Source: Saccharopolyspora kobensis (GTDB lineage Bacteria; Actinomycetota; Actinomycetes; Mycobacteriales; Pseudonocardiaceae). From it: a stretch of 64,000 nt of DNA. Below the pieces are notes generated by a model. That model was not told the origin of the DNA. It searched no databases and was given only the letters and a program-made list of their open reading frames with translations. This document shows positions 41,877-54,400 of the stretch, piece after piece. Positions within the stretch are counted from its first letter, which is position 1. Each line of letters begins with the position of its first letter. A program made the translations under genes and the position numbers. The stretch is from contig NZ_FNVB01000008.1 in NCBI RefSeq assembly GCF_900108315.1, forward strand, positions 237,547 to 301,546, given 5' to 3'.

Positions 41877-42380
41877 CTACGCCGCGGCCTTGCGCACCGC
41901 ACCGGCGAGGACGCGCATCGACGCCGCCGAACCGGGGTTGATCAGCACGTCGACGCCTTCGTCCGGCAGCGCGCGGGCCAGCTCGGCCGTGGTCGCATCC
42001 CGCCAGCCCGCGACCTGCACCCGTTCGCGGTGCGCAGGAGCCGTCGTGGCCAGCATCGAGGCCACTCCGTCGGGGGCGGGCGCGACGACCGGGTCGCCCG
42101 CGTCGTCGATGGCGATCCCGAACACCGCATCGCGCAGCACCGACAGCAGCTGCTCGGCCGCCAGTTCGCCCCTGGCCGCCAGATGCAGCGCGGCGTCGAC
42201 CGGGTCGGTCGGCGAGTCCGGGCTGGACGGCACGTAGTCAGGGTTCGCGTGGAAGCGGCCGGTCGTGCCGTCGGCGTCGACGTGCCAGCCGCCCACCACC
42301 GCCTCGCGCGGCGGCTGCCGCGGGTCGCCGCTCCAGGCCGGGTCGATCAGGAAAACCCACCGGGGCTCTTCGGCATCCAA
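41877..42380 (-). CDS. Type VII secretion system-associated protein
   Basis: 167 residues from TTG 42,380, eight bases after GGGAGG; the frame stays open further upstream but overlaps the giant gene. Motifs: PRWVFLIDPAWSGDPRQPPR, EAVVGGWHVDADGTTGRFHA, PDGVASMLATTAPAHRERVQ and EGVDVLINPGSAASMR. This matches small actinobacterial proteins annotated as T7SS-associated and found beside WXG100 toxins. It may act as chaperone or immunity for the upstream effector. It follows the giant stop by 77 bases, so is probably co-transcribed. Confidence 0.75.
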   Translation of the reverse strand: MDAEEPRWVFLIDPAWSGDPRQPPREAVVGGWHVDADGTTGRFHANPDYVPSSPDSPTDPVDAALHLAARGELAAEQLLSVLRDAVFGIAIDDAGDPVVAPAPDGVASMLATTAPAHRERVQVAGWRDATTAELARALPDEGVDVLINPGSAASMRVLAGAVRKAAA

Positions 42381-42457
42381 CGCAACGGCCTCCCACCTGC
42401 GATCAACGCCTCCGAGGATGGTCGCCGCAGCAGCGGACCGCGAGTCCCGGAACTGGG

Positions 42458-45400
42458 CTAGGCCGGCGTTCCGAAGCGGGCGATCTCCTCCCGCAGCTCC
42501 GCGAGCACCTGGTTGAACCGCGTCCCGTCCTGATTGGCCAGAGCTTCCTGCAGCGGCGTGTTGAACCTCGCCAGCGTCCGCTGGTCGACGACCGCGACGG
42601 CGTTCCTCTTGGAGTTCTTCTGGATGTAGGCCAAGACCTCCACGGCGATCAGCTCCGAGGCCGCCTTGGCCGCGTACTCCGGGGGCATCCCGGCGAAGAC
42701 GTTGGCGTTGAGCACGAACTCGTTCGGCTGGTAGGTCACGTTGCCGACCACGACCGGCTCGTTGCCGAAGAACTCGTAGCCGACGACGAACTTCTCGTCG
42801 ACACCGCCCGCGAAGGCGATTTCCCGCTCGTGCGGCATCTTCGCCCCGAAGGACAACGTCTGGTTCACCGCGATGCCGCCCGGCGCGAAGATCCAGTAGC
42901 GCCACTTGCCCGCACCTAGCTTGAAGTACGAGGCGAGCGAGGTGCTCACGAACATGGAACTCTTGTTGGTGGCGACGAATTCGACCAGCGAGATGTTCTG
43001 CCCGCTCGACGTCGTGTTCGCCGGGTTGAGAGGGTGGAATCCGGGTGACTCGGGGTCGCCGGCGCTGCTGAGGATCTGGTCCGGCGACCGCCGGTCGACT
43101 CGGAAGGTGAACTTCGGCTCGGCCAGCACCACCGGGCGCGGAACGATCTGGTCGACGGCGACTTCGGTGACCGCCGCGGGCGGCTGGTTGCTCGACCACG
43201 CGAACGACGTCAGGGTTTTGATGCCAGGTTCGACCGGGTGGAATTCGCCCATCCTGGTGAACGCCACGATCTCGTTCCCGGACCACCAGTTGTACGTGGA
43301 CCCGTCGACCGTCGCTTTGAAGGTGGAGGTGTCCCAGACACCGAAGGCGCTGATCTCCACCGAGCCGTCGTCACGGGCGGTGCGGAACCAGCGCTCGTCC
43401 GAGCTGAGCTGGATGACCTCGTCACCCATCGGCTTCGGTGTCGTCCAGCGTTCGCGGATCTCGTGTTCGAGGTGCTTGTTGGCTCCGGTGACCTTCTTCC
43501 GCTCGCCCAGCGTGATCCGCGACTGACCGGTCGAGCTGATCTCGCCGGTGGCCGGCCGGTAGAACAGCTGCTCGGAACGCGGCGGGGCGCCGAAGGTCAG
43601 CAGCACCTCCTCGCCCAAGTCCTGCCGGGTACCGAGGTGCGCCGCGCCGAGCCGGTCCACGAGCAGCACTCGGCCGCGGTCCTGCACGAAGTATCCGATC
43701 TCCACGCCGTCGTGCTTGATCTTCGTCGGCGCACCCCAGCCCTCGATCGGTGCGGGATCGTCGTCGGCGGACCAGAAGTTCAGCTGCTCGGTCGGCCCGC
43801 CGTTGATCTCCTGGTGCAATTCCTGCTGAATCAGGTCGATCTCCGCGCCGCGGCCGTTGCGGAGGGCATCCGCGTAGCGGGTGCGGAACTCCGCCACCTT
43901 CTGCGCGTCCAGAACCGGAGCCTGCCGGTGTTCGGCCTTGTACGCGCGGATCTCCGCCTCGACCAGATCCTCGGCGAGGTTCTCCGCGGTGTTCTTCCTG
44001 GTGTTCTTCGGCGTCTCGTCCGATGGGCCCTCCGGCCTGACGTCCCGGATCAAGGGCAGCGGATTGAACGCCAGCGGCCCGTTGCTCGCCGACCAGACGA
44101 CGGTCTTCGGCGCACCGGTCCCGTCGACCTCGGTGACCTCGACGATGTTCTCCGGCGCGATCGTGCCGAGGAAGGCCGCCTCCTGCTCCCACGATGCGGC
44201 CGACCAGCTGATGTTGCGCTTCTTGAAGGTCTCCCGGATGTCGATCCCGGGGCGCGGTGCGCGGATCTCGTAGCGGTAGCGCCGCTTGTTGTGCCGGTAG
44301 TTCTTGTCCGTCGTAGTCGAGACGAACTGGGTCTCGCCAAGCCCGGTCACGTGGGTTTCGATCGAAGCCGGGGACAAGCCGCCCTCGTACTTGCGCAAGC
44401 TCGCGTCCTTGGGCTGGAGCCCGTACTTGAGCACCAGGGCCGGGTGCTCGTCCAGCCACCGGAACGCGGTGATCCCCGGCTCGGTCTGCACGAAACCACC
44501 GGTGATGTCCTTCTCGTGCAGGAATTCGTTCAGCTTCCCGTCGAACGGCGGCGTCTGCAGAGCGCCCGGGTCGAGGTCCATCGGCTCGGCGGAGTTCGTG
44601 CTGGCGGCCTGGGGGGTCAAGGCGGTGAAGACCGCGTTCTCCATGCTCTGGCCGCTGTCGCTGTGCCAGCGGATCGGCTGCTCGGACTCCTGCTGCGGCG
44701 CGGTTTCCGGCGCGGGAGGGGCGATCTGCTGCGGGGTCGGGGCCGGTCGCGCGTTGCCGAAGGTGTTCCAGGTGCCGCTGTCGGCCAGCACGGTGCTGGG
44801 GGTCGAGCCGTGCAGCTTGGTGCCCACCTTGCCGCTCGGCGCGTGCACGGCGCCGCTGTCGAACTGGGCGAGCGCCTGCTGGAAGTCGTAGGCCGATCCG
44901 CCGGGCTCGGTGAGCTTGCCGGACGAGCAGGCCAGCAGCAGGTAGTCGCGGTTGGCGGCGAAGTACCCGTAGTGCTTCACCACCTTGGCGAAGGACGCTC
45001 CGGGCAGCTTCACCGTGCGGCCGTCCCGGTGCGTGACGGTGAAGAGCTTGTCGGTCGCGTGGGCGTTGATGACGAACGGGCTCCGGCCGGATTCCCAGGG
45101 CACGGTCTGCAGGTACCCGGCGGCGGAGGCCGGGTTCTGCACCTCCTTGGCGACCTTGTCCAGGTCCGCGTGCGGGACGGAGTAGTTCGTCGTGGGCGCG
45201 GAGTCGGCGTGGGCCGCCCACTTCTGGAAGTCCTGGAAATCCCGGTCCTTGGCGAAGGAGACGCCGAACAGCTCGTCGTTGTTGTCGCGCACTTCGCGCG
45301 CCGTGATCTCGCTCGCCTTGACGTGTACGGCCTCGCCGTCGATGAAGCCCTGGACCAGCTCGTCGTCCACCGGCTTGGTGTTCAGCTCGTCGACGAAGAG

Positions 45401-48400
45401 CTGCTGGATGTCCGGAACCGGTTCACCGTCGCTGATCTGCGACGCGTCCCAGTTCTGCGGCACCGGCTCCGGGCTTCGGCTCGGACCGGCCACCGGCACC
45501 GGCTGCCTGCTGGGGCCCGCGATCGGCGCCGGGCCCTGGCCGGGCTCCGGCGGGAGCGGCAGGCCCATGGCCTCCGCTTCCTCCTTCGTGAAGGACAGCA
45601 GGAGACCACCCTCGCGCACCGCGTCCTGGTGATGGTTGGTCTCGCCGAAGGCCGAGACGACCCAGGCCGTCGCGGTGTACTGGACGTCGAAGGCGTACAC
45701 GTAACGGGTTTCGCCGCCGCTCCTGGTCCGGCCCTGCAGGTCGATCCCGTCGTTGCTCTCCGCTGTCGTGGTGTGCTTGTGACCGCTGACGACGTCCGGG
45801 GAGATGTAGCCGATGTCGCGCATCGTCACTTCGCCCGCCCCGTGCACGAGGCCGGTGCTCTTGGACGTCGTCTCCGTCGAGGAGAACACCCCGCCCTGCA
45901 ACGATTCGCCGCCGCTGGTGCCCACCTGCTCCACGAGGACGGGCTTGTCCAGCTTGTACTTCAAGCCGACCACGTAGTCGCTGGCGAGGAACTTCTCGGC
46001 CAGCTGCAGGGAGGTGATGACCTCGCCCTTCATGAAGTCCTGGGGCTTGCTGACCATCGCCGTGCCGGAGAACAGCTCCTCCAGCTGCATCCGGTGCGGG
46101 CTGGCCGGACCGGCGAACCGCTGCGCGGCCGGGAGCACCTTCCCGCCCGACTTGGCCGCCTTGCCGATGACCTCGGCGGCCAGGTCCACGACCCCGTCGA
46201 GGTTCTGCTTGACCACCTGCAGCGATTTCGCGTTGCGCACCTTCGCGGTGAGGTCCTCGCCCTGCTTCTCCTCGGGGAACCCGCCCGGCCGCAGCGCGCT
46301 GCCGGTGCTGGGCAGATCCAGCAGGTACTCCGGCATCCGCAGCTTCGCCACGGCCGGTGCCGTGCCGGTCCCCTCGGGCATCGGCACCGGCGTGGCCTGC
46401 ATCTTCCGGAAGAAGCTGGGCGCGATCGTCTCGTACAGGTAGGAGCCGACGCTGTACTGCTTGATCTCGTAGTGCAGCGTGACCGGCACGTCCACCTCGA
46501 CGTCGGTGTCGCTGCGCTCGCTGCGCGAACCGTGCTGCTGGGCGAACCCGGTCGACAGCTCGGTGGACTTGGAGCTGCTCTTGCCCCACTGCGCCGACGG
46601 ACCGGGGAACACCAGCGGGTCGTCGGTGCCGGGCAGGACGTTGAACGCCAGGGTCCCGGCCTTGCTCGTGGACGACGAGAGCATGTGCTGCTCGCCCTCG
46701 GAGTGCTGGTTCTCGGTGACGGCCTTGCTGCCGGGCAGCGGCCGGACCATCGAGTGCTGGTGCTCCTTCCAGCCGGGCGCCGGTTCGGCCCAGACGTGCA
46801 GGCCGAAGAACCGGCCGCCCCACTTCTTGGCCGCGCGGAGGTAGAGCGTCTCGCCCCCGTTGAGCAGTTTCTGCTGCACCGCGGGGTGGTCGAGATGTTT
46901 GAGCAGTTCCACCGCGACCTGGTTCCCGTCGCGCACCAGGGCGGGCGCGTGTTCGGCGAGCGCGTCCACGAACGGCTGGCCCAGCGGCTGCCCGGCGACC
47001 AGGTCCTGGACGGTGACGTCGGCGCTGACCGACTTGCCGAGGTCGGCCAGGCCCGGCGCCGGGCGCAGCGTCCCGGGCGTCGGCGGGGCGAACGAGTTCT
47101 CCAGCCAGGCGTTGGCGTCCCGCTCGGTCATCACCAGCACGTGGGAATCGCGCAGCAGGTAGCTCTTGGTCAGGGTGCTGCCGTGCGCCGGGTACGGGTT
47201 GAGCGCATCGCTGTGCAGCGCGTGCTGGCCCGCGGTGACCTGCTGGTCCACCACGGCGTGGGCCAGCACCATGACCAGCTTCTCCCCCGGAGCCACCTGC
47301 TGGGTCGTCTTCCACCACCCGCTGCGCGACGACGTCTCCCCGGTGCCCGCGCTCTTGCTGTAGGAGGCGATGCCGTCGAGGCCGCCCGCGCCGAGGTGCA
47401 GGTCGCCGCCCCCGCCGATCGAGTCCCCGTGGCTGAAAGCCGCGTTGCTGCTCAGCTTGTTCGCGCTGCTGATCTTCAGCAGGTCCGGCGGGATCTCGCC
47501 GATCACCTTGGAGCCGTACAGCTTGACGTTCGCGCTCTCGGAGACGACCAGGTCGTAGTGCCCCCAGGTCCCCGGTTTGATTCCCTTGGCCAGCAGCTGC
47601 GGACCGTGCTCCGCCGCGGCCAGCGCGGTCGCGAAGGCGTCGGGATCGGTCGGGACGTGGAACTTCGGGCCCCCGCCGAAAGGCAGCTTCGAGGCGATCG
47701 CGGTGGCCGCGCGCACGACGGGCAGCTGCTTGTGCTGGTCGATCCAGTTGCCCCAGGACGTCTTCTGCCCGGCGGCACCGGCCAGCTGGAGGTCCTTCGA
47801 GTAGGTCTGGAGCAGCTGCTTGATCTTCACCACCGGCGAGGAGAGGATCACCGCCTTGCCCGCTCCGAGCTGCGGCCCCAGCTCGGAGAGGTCGGCACCG
47901 GCCGGGAGGATCTCGGTGGTCCCGGCGTGCAGTTCGTCGGCGTGGGCCGCCTTGAACTCCGGGACCAGGTACTCGGCCACGGTCCCGACCGTGCTGTTGT
48001 AGGTCCGCTCGACGCCGTTCTTGCCGGTCACCGCGAGCTTGACGTCCAGGTCGAGGTCCTGCTGCAGCAGCACCGCCGGGCCGCGGTAGGCGGCCTTGAC
48101 CTCGTGGGCGGCGGCCGACCCCGCGGTCGACCCGGTGTTCGCGGAACCCGTGAGCCGACCACCGCCGTTGAGGTTGAAGTGCAGGCGGCTGGCCACGCCC
48201 TCCGTGGCGTGCTGGATCCGGAACCGGGCGTTGAGCACACCGCTCAGCGAGAAGGTGTTGCTGGTGCTGTTGCTCGCCGACACCTCGGTGCCACGCGTGC
48301 TGGACAGCGAGGCGTGCTCGATGTGCTCGGCCGACCGGATGTCCTTGGGCCTGCCGGTGACCGACACCTCCACCTTCTTGCCGCCGAGGTCGAACTCGAC

Positions 48401-51400
48401 GGTGTGGGCGTGCTCGTCCCGGGCGCGGGCACGCTGCTGCTGGTTCGCCTCGAGCTGGTCGAGGACCTCCAGCCACTCCTGGTCGCCCAGCGGGATGTCC
48501 TGCTTCGCCAGCTGCTCCGCGAACTCCGCGACCGCCTCGCCCGGCGGCCGGTCGCTGTGCACCACGTAGGTGTGGCCGTTGAGTTCCACCTCGGTGCTGA
48601 TCGAGGTGGTGCCGATCTTGTGGGCCGCACGCACCAGCTTCACCGGGTCCAGGTCGGCGAGCTTCTCGCGGGCTTCGTCGTAGAGCTTCAACCGCTGCTC
48701 GGCGGTCAGCGAGGTGTCCCGGAGCAGCAGATCGCGCACCGCGCTGAGCGCGTTGCCCAGCACCTGCCCGGAACCGTGCAGGTGCCGCAGATCGGTCAAC
48801 CTGCCGTTGCCGACTAGCGTCCGGAGGTCCCGCTTGCGCTCCGGGGTGAGGGGGGACGGTGCGGGCAGCGGAGGACGGTGCGGCGCGTCTGCCATCGCGG
48901 CGTCGAGCAGGTTCTCGAACTTCGTGGCGTCGGTGTTGCGCACCCAGACGTAGGCGCTGATCACGTGGCTGCCCTCGGGCTTGTCCGGGCGCGCCTTGCC
49001 GCCGACCTCGATCGAGGTGGTGTGGTCCAGCCGCAGGTCCAGCCGGTACCGGGTGGCCTCCGAGGTGTGGAAGCTCTTCTCCTTGAAGAACGCCTTGGTG
49101 CCCGCGGTGACGCCCTTGCTCTGGCTCGAGCTCATCCGCAGGTCGAAGTTGGCGCCGACCTGCCCCTTCCGCCCGTGCACCTTGTCCATGAGGCTCTCGA
49201 TCGCTTGGAGCCCCCGGACGGTGACACCGACCAGGAAGCTGCCGGTGCTCGTGACGCTGGAGCTGGTGCCGAAGCTGTTCCGGTGCGTGTTGCCAGCGTC
49301 GATCTCGGCGGTGCTCACCTTCTGGAACGCCGTCAGGTGCAGTTCGCCGGTCGTTTTCAGGTCGATCCGGTGGTCGTTGTTGGCGACCTTGTTCCGCACG
49401 TACCGGGCGACCGCGTCGGCTTTCGGGCCCAGCTGCTCGACCGCTGGGCGGTTCGGGTCCTTCGGCACGACACCGGAAACCTGGACGGACAGCTTCGCGG
49501 CCACTCCGCGCAGGTAGTTGTCCATCAGGCCGGCGTCGGAGAGCCGGTCGGCGTGCTTCTTGATCAGCCCCCCGGCGTGCGGGACGGCATTGGCGATCCC
49601 GGTGAGGACGGTGTCCTGGAAGTCGCGGAGATTGGTGTAGCTCTCCACGTTGGCGATGAGGGTCAGCGCCTCGGCGGGCAGCGGCTTGGCCTGCCCACCG
49701 GGCGGCAGCAGGTGCGGTGCGTCGGTGCTCTCCGGGCCGACCGCCTCGGCCGGGTAGGCGAGCTGGAGCTTCTCCGGCAGCTTTCCGGTCACCGCGACCG
49801 GGTCGGCACCGGCCTGGTGCAGCGTGGTGCGCACCTCGAAGCCGACCTCGAAGACATCGGTGAACCGGGTCTTGCGCACGTGCAGATTGCTCTCGGTCTG
49901 GGTGGTGCCGACCTTGTTGGTTGTCTCCCCGGACACGTTGACCAGCGGCAGCACGTACAGCAGGCCGCCGGCGGCGACATCGGCGATGACCCCGCCGGTC
50001 AGGTTCACCCCGGTCTTGTGCGCGTGGCTGGCGGAGGCGCCGGCCGAGGGCGTCGTCTCCAGCACGGTCTTCTGCACCGGGCTGCCCGGATCGAGATTCG
50101 CCAGGTGGGTGGCCGAGTTGGGGATCAGGTCCAGCGACAGGTTCCGGCCGCCGCCCAGCGGAAGCCAGATCTTCTTGCTCAGCAACCCGTTGAGCCCGTC
50201 GCCCGCCGCGAGCTTCGTCAGGTGCGCGGGCAGCGCGTCCAGTGCGGCCTGCTCGGCCTGGGTGAGCGGTCTCACCAGGCTGCCATCGACCGCGCCCACG
50301 ATCATGCCGACGAGCTTCTCCCCGGCCGCGGTCAGATCGCCGACCGACTGCTCGCCGACTGCGACCAGCCCGGCGTCGGTGGTGACCGCGTTGTCCCGGG
50401 CCAGCGGAACCGGAGTGCGCGCGTCGAAGTTCACCGACCGGTGCAGCCGCGCCAGCCGTTCCCTGATGTCGTGATCCATCGCCGCGAGCTGGCTCGACGA
50501 GACGGATTCGACCTGTGAACCGGACTCGTCGAGCTGCTCGTCCGAACTGCCGCGCAACGACTGCGCATGCGCCTGGATCGGCGTGCCGAACTCCAGCTCC
50601 GAGAGGTTCAGGCTCTCGTCGGACCCGGACAGCGCATCGGGCTGCGGCAGGCTGTTCCGCAGGGACTGCACGAGCGCGTCGAACGCTTCGGGAGTTTCGG
50701 CGTCCGCCAGTTCCAGCAGGTTCGCGACGTAGGCGGCGTACTCCGGGTCACCGCCGGTCAGCTCGTCGGCGTTGGGCGGAATGTCGGTGCTCGTCGGGCT
50801 GTCACCGGCGCCGTCCCAGAACGTCACGCCGTTGGCCGGGCCGCCGGTGCCGTTCGGCTGCTGCGGGCGGAATTTCACCGCGTCCGCGGAGTCGACGTCG
50901 AACGCCGCGCTCTTCTCGTACAGCAGCGTCTCGCCGCCGACCTTCGTCCACCCCCCGCCGCGCAGCTGCTTGTGCACCTCGATCTCGTAGACCACGTCGG
51001 AGTGGAAGCGCTCCAGCGTCGCCTTGGACGCCTTCTCGTTGCCCTCCAGCTTGAAGGTGCTCTGGTCGCCGCCCCGCCCCGCGCCCTTGTAGTTGAGCTG
51101 GATCGCGGCGTTGTTGTTGGCGGGCGGCTGCAACGCCGCGTACCCGAGCCCGGCGTAAGCGGCCTGCTCTTCGGTCTCGGCGTAGTCCGTGGCGCGCTTC
51201 TGGTCGTGCTTCTGCTGCTTGGCGGGCAGGTCCCAGGTCGCGTCGTGCACCGGATTCGCGAACCGCATCTTCACCTTGAGCTTGACCTGCTCGTTGCGGG
51301 TTCCCTCGGGCAGCTCGAACTTCACGGAGTGCCCGTCCGGACCGGCGAACTTGTGCGGATTGCCCAGCAGCATGTCCTGGGACAGCAGGGCGTCCAGCTT

Positions 51401-54400
51401 CGCCCGGTGCTCCGTGCCGGGCGAGAACGCGCTGTGCTCGCGGTGCCCGGACTTCCCGATCAGGGCACCGACCTTCGCCGCGAGGTCGCCGGGCACCACC
51501 TTGGCCAGGTTGAACGACGAGGATCCGCGCACCTCGTCGGTGATCTCCCCGGGCACCTTGCCGGTCTCCGGGTCCACCTGCGTCGCAACGCCTTGCGTCT
51601 GGGCCGCGGTGCCGGTGTTCAGCAGTCCTTCCGGCACCTCCAGGCGGACCTTGCCGGCGAAGGCGTCGGTGTGCACGGTCCGCGAGTCCGGGTTCCGGAA
51701 GCGCTCGCCGCCGGCGTGGCCGTTGGTCAGCTCGCTCACCAGCAGTGCGGGCTTGGACACCTTGATCAACTCGATCTTGAACTTGCCCGGCTGCTCGAAC
51801 TGCGCCGCGTCACCGGTGCGGCTGCGGTGCTGGTAGTTGTCCGTGACCGTGTTGCTGACCTCGACGCCGTCGGAGAGGTGCCCACCCGCCACCACGGCGG
51901 GCCCGGTGCTGCCGCTGCCGCTCGGGATCATCGGGCGCGCGATGCCGCCGACGGTGAACTTGACCGACCGGGCACCCTGGTGCTCCACCGCGCTGCTGCC
52001 GGAGGTCTCCGCCGAACCGCCGGTGGGCTTCTCGACCGGCGGAACCGGGTTGTCGCCCGGGTCGGCGACCGGGTGGTGGACCAGCTGCACCGGGTTGCCG
52101 TCCGGTTCGAAGGTGACCTTCACCGTGTAGCGGGTGCTGCCGGAGAAGAAGTTGCCCCGGGTGAAGCTGTGCTCCCAGCCGCCCTTGAGGATCTGCTGGA
52201 CCACACCGGTGCTGTTCAGCCCGTTCAGCCCGTTCGCCCGGAGGATCGCGCCGAACGCCGACGGCTTGGTGCTGCCGACCGCGGGCTCCGTCGATGTCTG
52301 GGCGTTGACGGCCGTGGGCGGCGCGAGCTTCGAGAAGTGCTTCTCGATCTTCTCCGTCACCCGGTCGGCCAGGTTCTTCTCGTCCTGCAAGGAGAAGTCG
52401 AGGACCTTGACGTCCTTGTCCAGGCCGTGCCCGAGCCCGTTGAGCACCGGCACTCCGCCGGGCCTCGCGACGGGCTCGACGGTCGGTGGCTGCCAGTCCT
52501 CGGGAAGCGGAAGTCCCTGCGCCACCGCCTGTTCCGCGGTCACCGCGACCACCGAGCTGTTCGGGAACAGGACTTCGACGTGGTCTTGGGTGGCCTTGAC
52601 CAGCTTGGGCGCGACGTCCGCGCCGTGGTTGCCGCTCTGGCCCCAGAGCTCCTGCCAGGTGGCCCAGCTCATCGTGGCCAGCTGGTCCGCCTTGTACAGC
52701 AGGACCGGCGAGGGGGTGGGCGCGCTGGTCACCTTCCCCGCGCCGGAGTGCGTGTCGCGGTCGCCCCTGTCGGCCTGGTAGCCGGCGCTCATCCCGAACT
52801 CACCCGCGCCGAAGAGGACCGAGATTCCCGCGTCGCCCGCGATGCCCGCGCCCTCGCCCTCGTGCACCGACTTCTCGCTGGTGTTGACGTGCTGCCACGT
52901 CATGCCCTCGACGACGGGCAGCGGGGTGGGGTTGAAGTACTTGAACTCGATGCTGCCCGCGCCGCGCCGGTCGAACAGGTAGCCGCGCTCCGAGCCGAGG
53001 TTGCGCGTCTGCGGGCCCTGCCCAGCGGACTGCTGGGCGACGTCGAACCACTGGCGGGTCAGGTCGACCGCGTTCGCGTACTCCTTGGTGAGCCACAGCT
53101 TCGAGTCGTTGCCGAGCTTGGTCTGCAGGTCCTTGAACTCGCCGTTGAGCTGCTGGTAGTGGTCCGGCGACCAGACCAGCACGCCGCCGTGCAGCTCCTT
53201 CGGGTTCTGCTGCAGGTGCTCCTGGAGGGCGCCGCCGTGCAGCGGGTCGCCGCCGGTGAGCTCGGACTGCGCGTCGATCAGGAAGTCCGGCACCTGGTGA
53301 CCGGTGACCGCGTCGACCTGCACCTTCCCCAGGTCGGTCTTGATCTGCGACTGCGCGACCGCCACCAGGTCGCCCGGCTTGGTCACCGCCTTCTTCAGCC
53401 GGTCGCCGAGGCTGACGTCCAGGGTCTCCTCGACCTGGACCTCGAACCTGACGCCGCGCTCAACGATGCTGCCCGGCCCGGTGTACTTGACCTTGTCCTC
53501 GTGCCCGAACGCGGACAGGTGGCCGCCGAGCTTGTGGACCTCGCCCTTGACCTGGGCGGTGACCCCGGCGCCGACGTAGTTCGGGCGCCCGTAGCCCTCC
53601 GAGGACAGCCGGGCGCGCACGAGCGCGGACAGCGTGCCGCGGATGCCGATGGTGTTCTTGTCCCGCTCCCGCCAGCCGGTGCTGTAGGAGCTGGTTCCGG
53701 TGGAGACGAGGTTGTCCTTCTTGTGCTCGGCGAGCACGTCGCCCAGCACGCCGTCGACGGTGATCTGGTAGTGCCGCTTCCCGTGGTCGACCGTCAGCTT
53801 CAGGGGCTGGTCGGGGAGCTCGCCGTCGGGGTGGGTGAACCGGTTGAACCCGGCGGCCAGGTCGCGGGCGTTGAGCGCGGAGAGCTGGCGCTTGAGGTCG
53901 CGCAGGTCGGCCGCGGTCAGCTCGACGCCCTGCTTCCGCAGGTGACCGGTGATCAGGTCGAGGGTCTTGTCGAAGACCTGGTCGGCCTGGTCGATGTACT
54001 TCAGACCGCTGACCAGGCCGCCGTTGGACACCGCGTCGCTCAGCGCCTTCTTCCGCTGCGGGTCCGGCTCGGGCTTCGGCGTCGGTTCCGCCGGCCGGGG
54101 CTTCTGGTTCGCCAGCGCGGCATCGAGCTCGTCGACCAGCGCCTGGTACTTCGACTCCTCGACGGTCACGTAGTAGGCCCCGTCGCGGCTCTCGCCCAGG
54201 TCCTTCGCGACGGTCTTCGTGGCGCCGAACTCCCGCGTCTCCAGATCCACCTGGAAACTCGCGTCCAGTCGGACGAGCCGCATCGGGGGCCCGGCCTCCA
54301 GCAACTTCTGCTTGTCCGACCAGGCCACCTTGTTGGTGTCGGTGTGCTTGCTGGTCGCCCCGGCACCGATGTGGGCGGTCGGTGCGATCTGCACGTTCGG

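Noticed and set aside
42381..43286. Upstream extension of the T7SS-associated gene
   Set aside because: It overlaps the end of the giant effector gene in another frame and shows Arg-rich shadow text; family similarity begins near 42,380.
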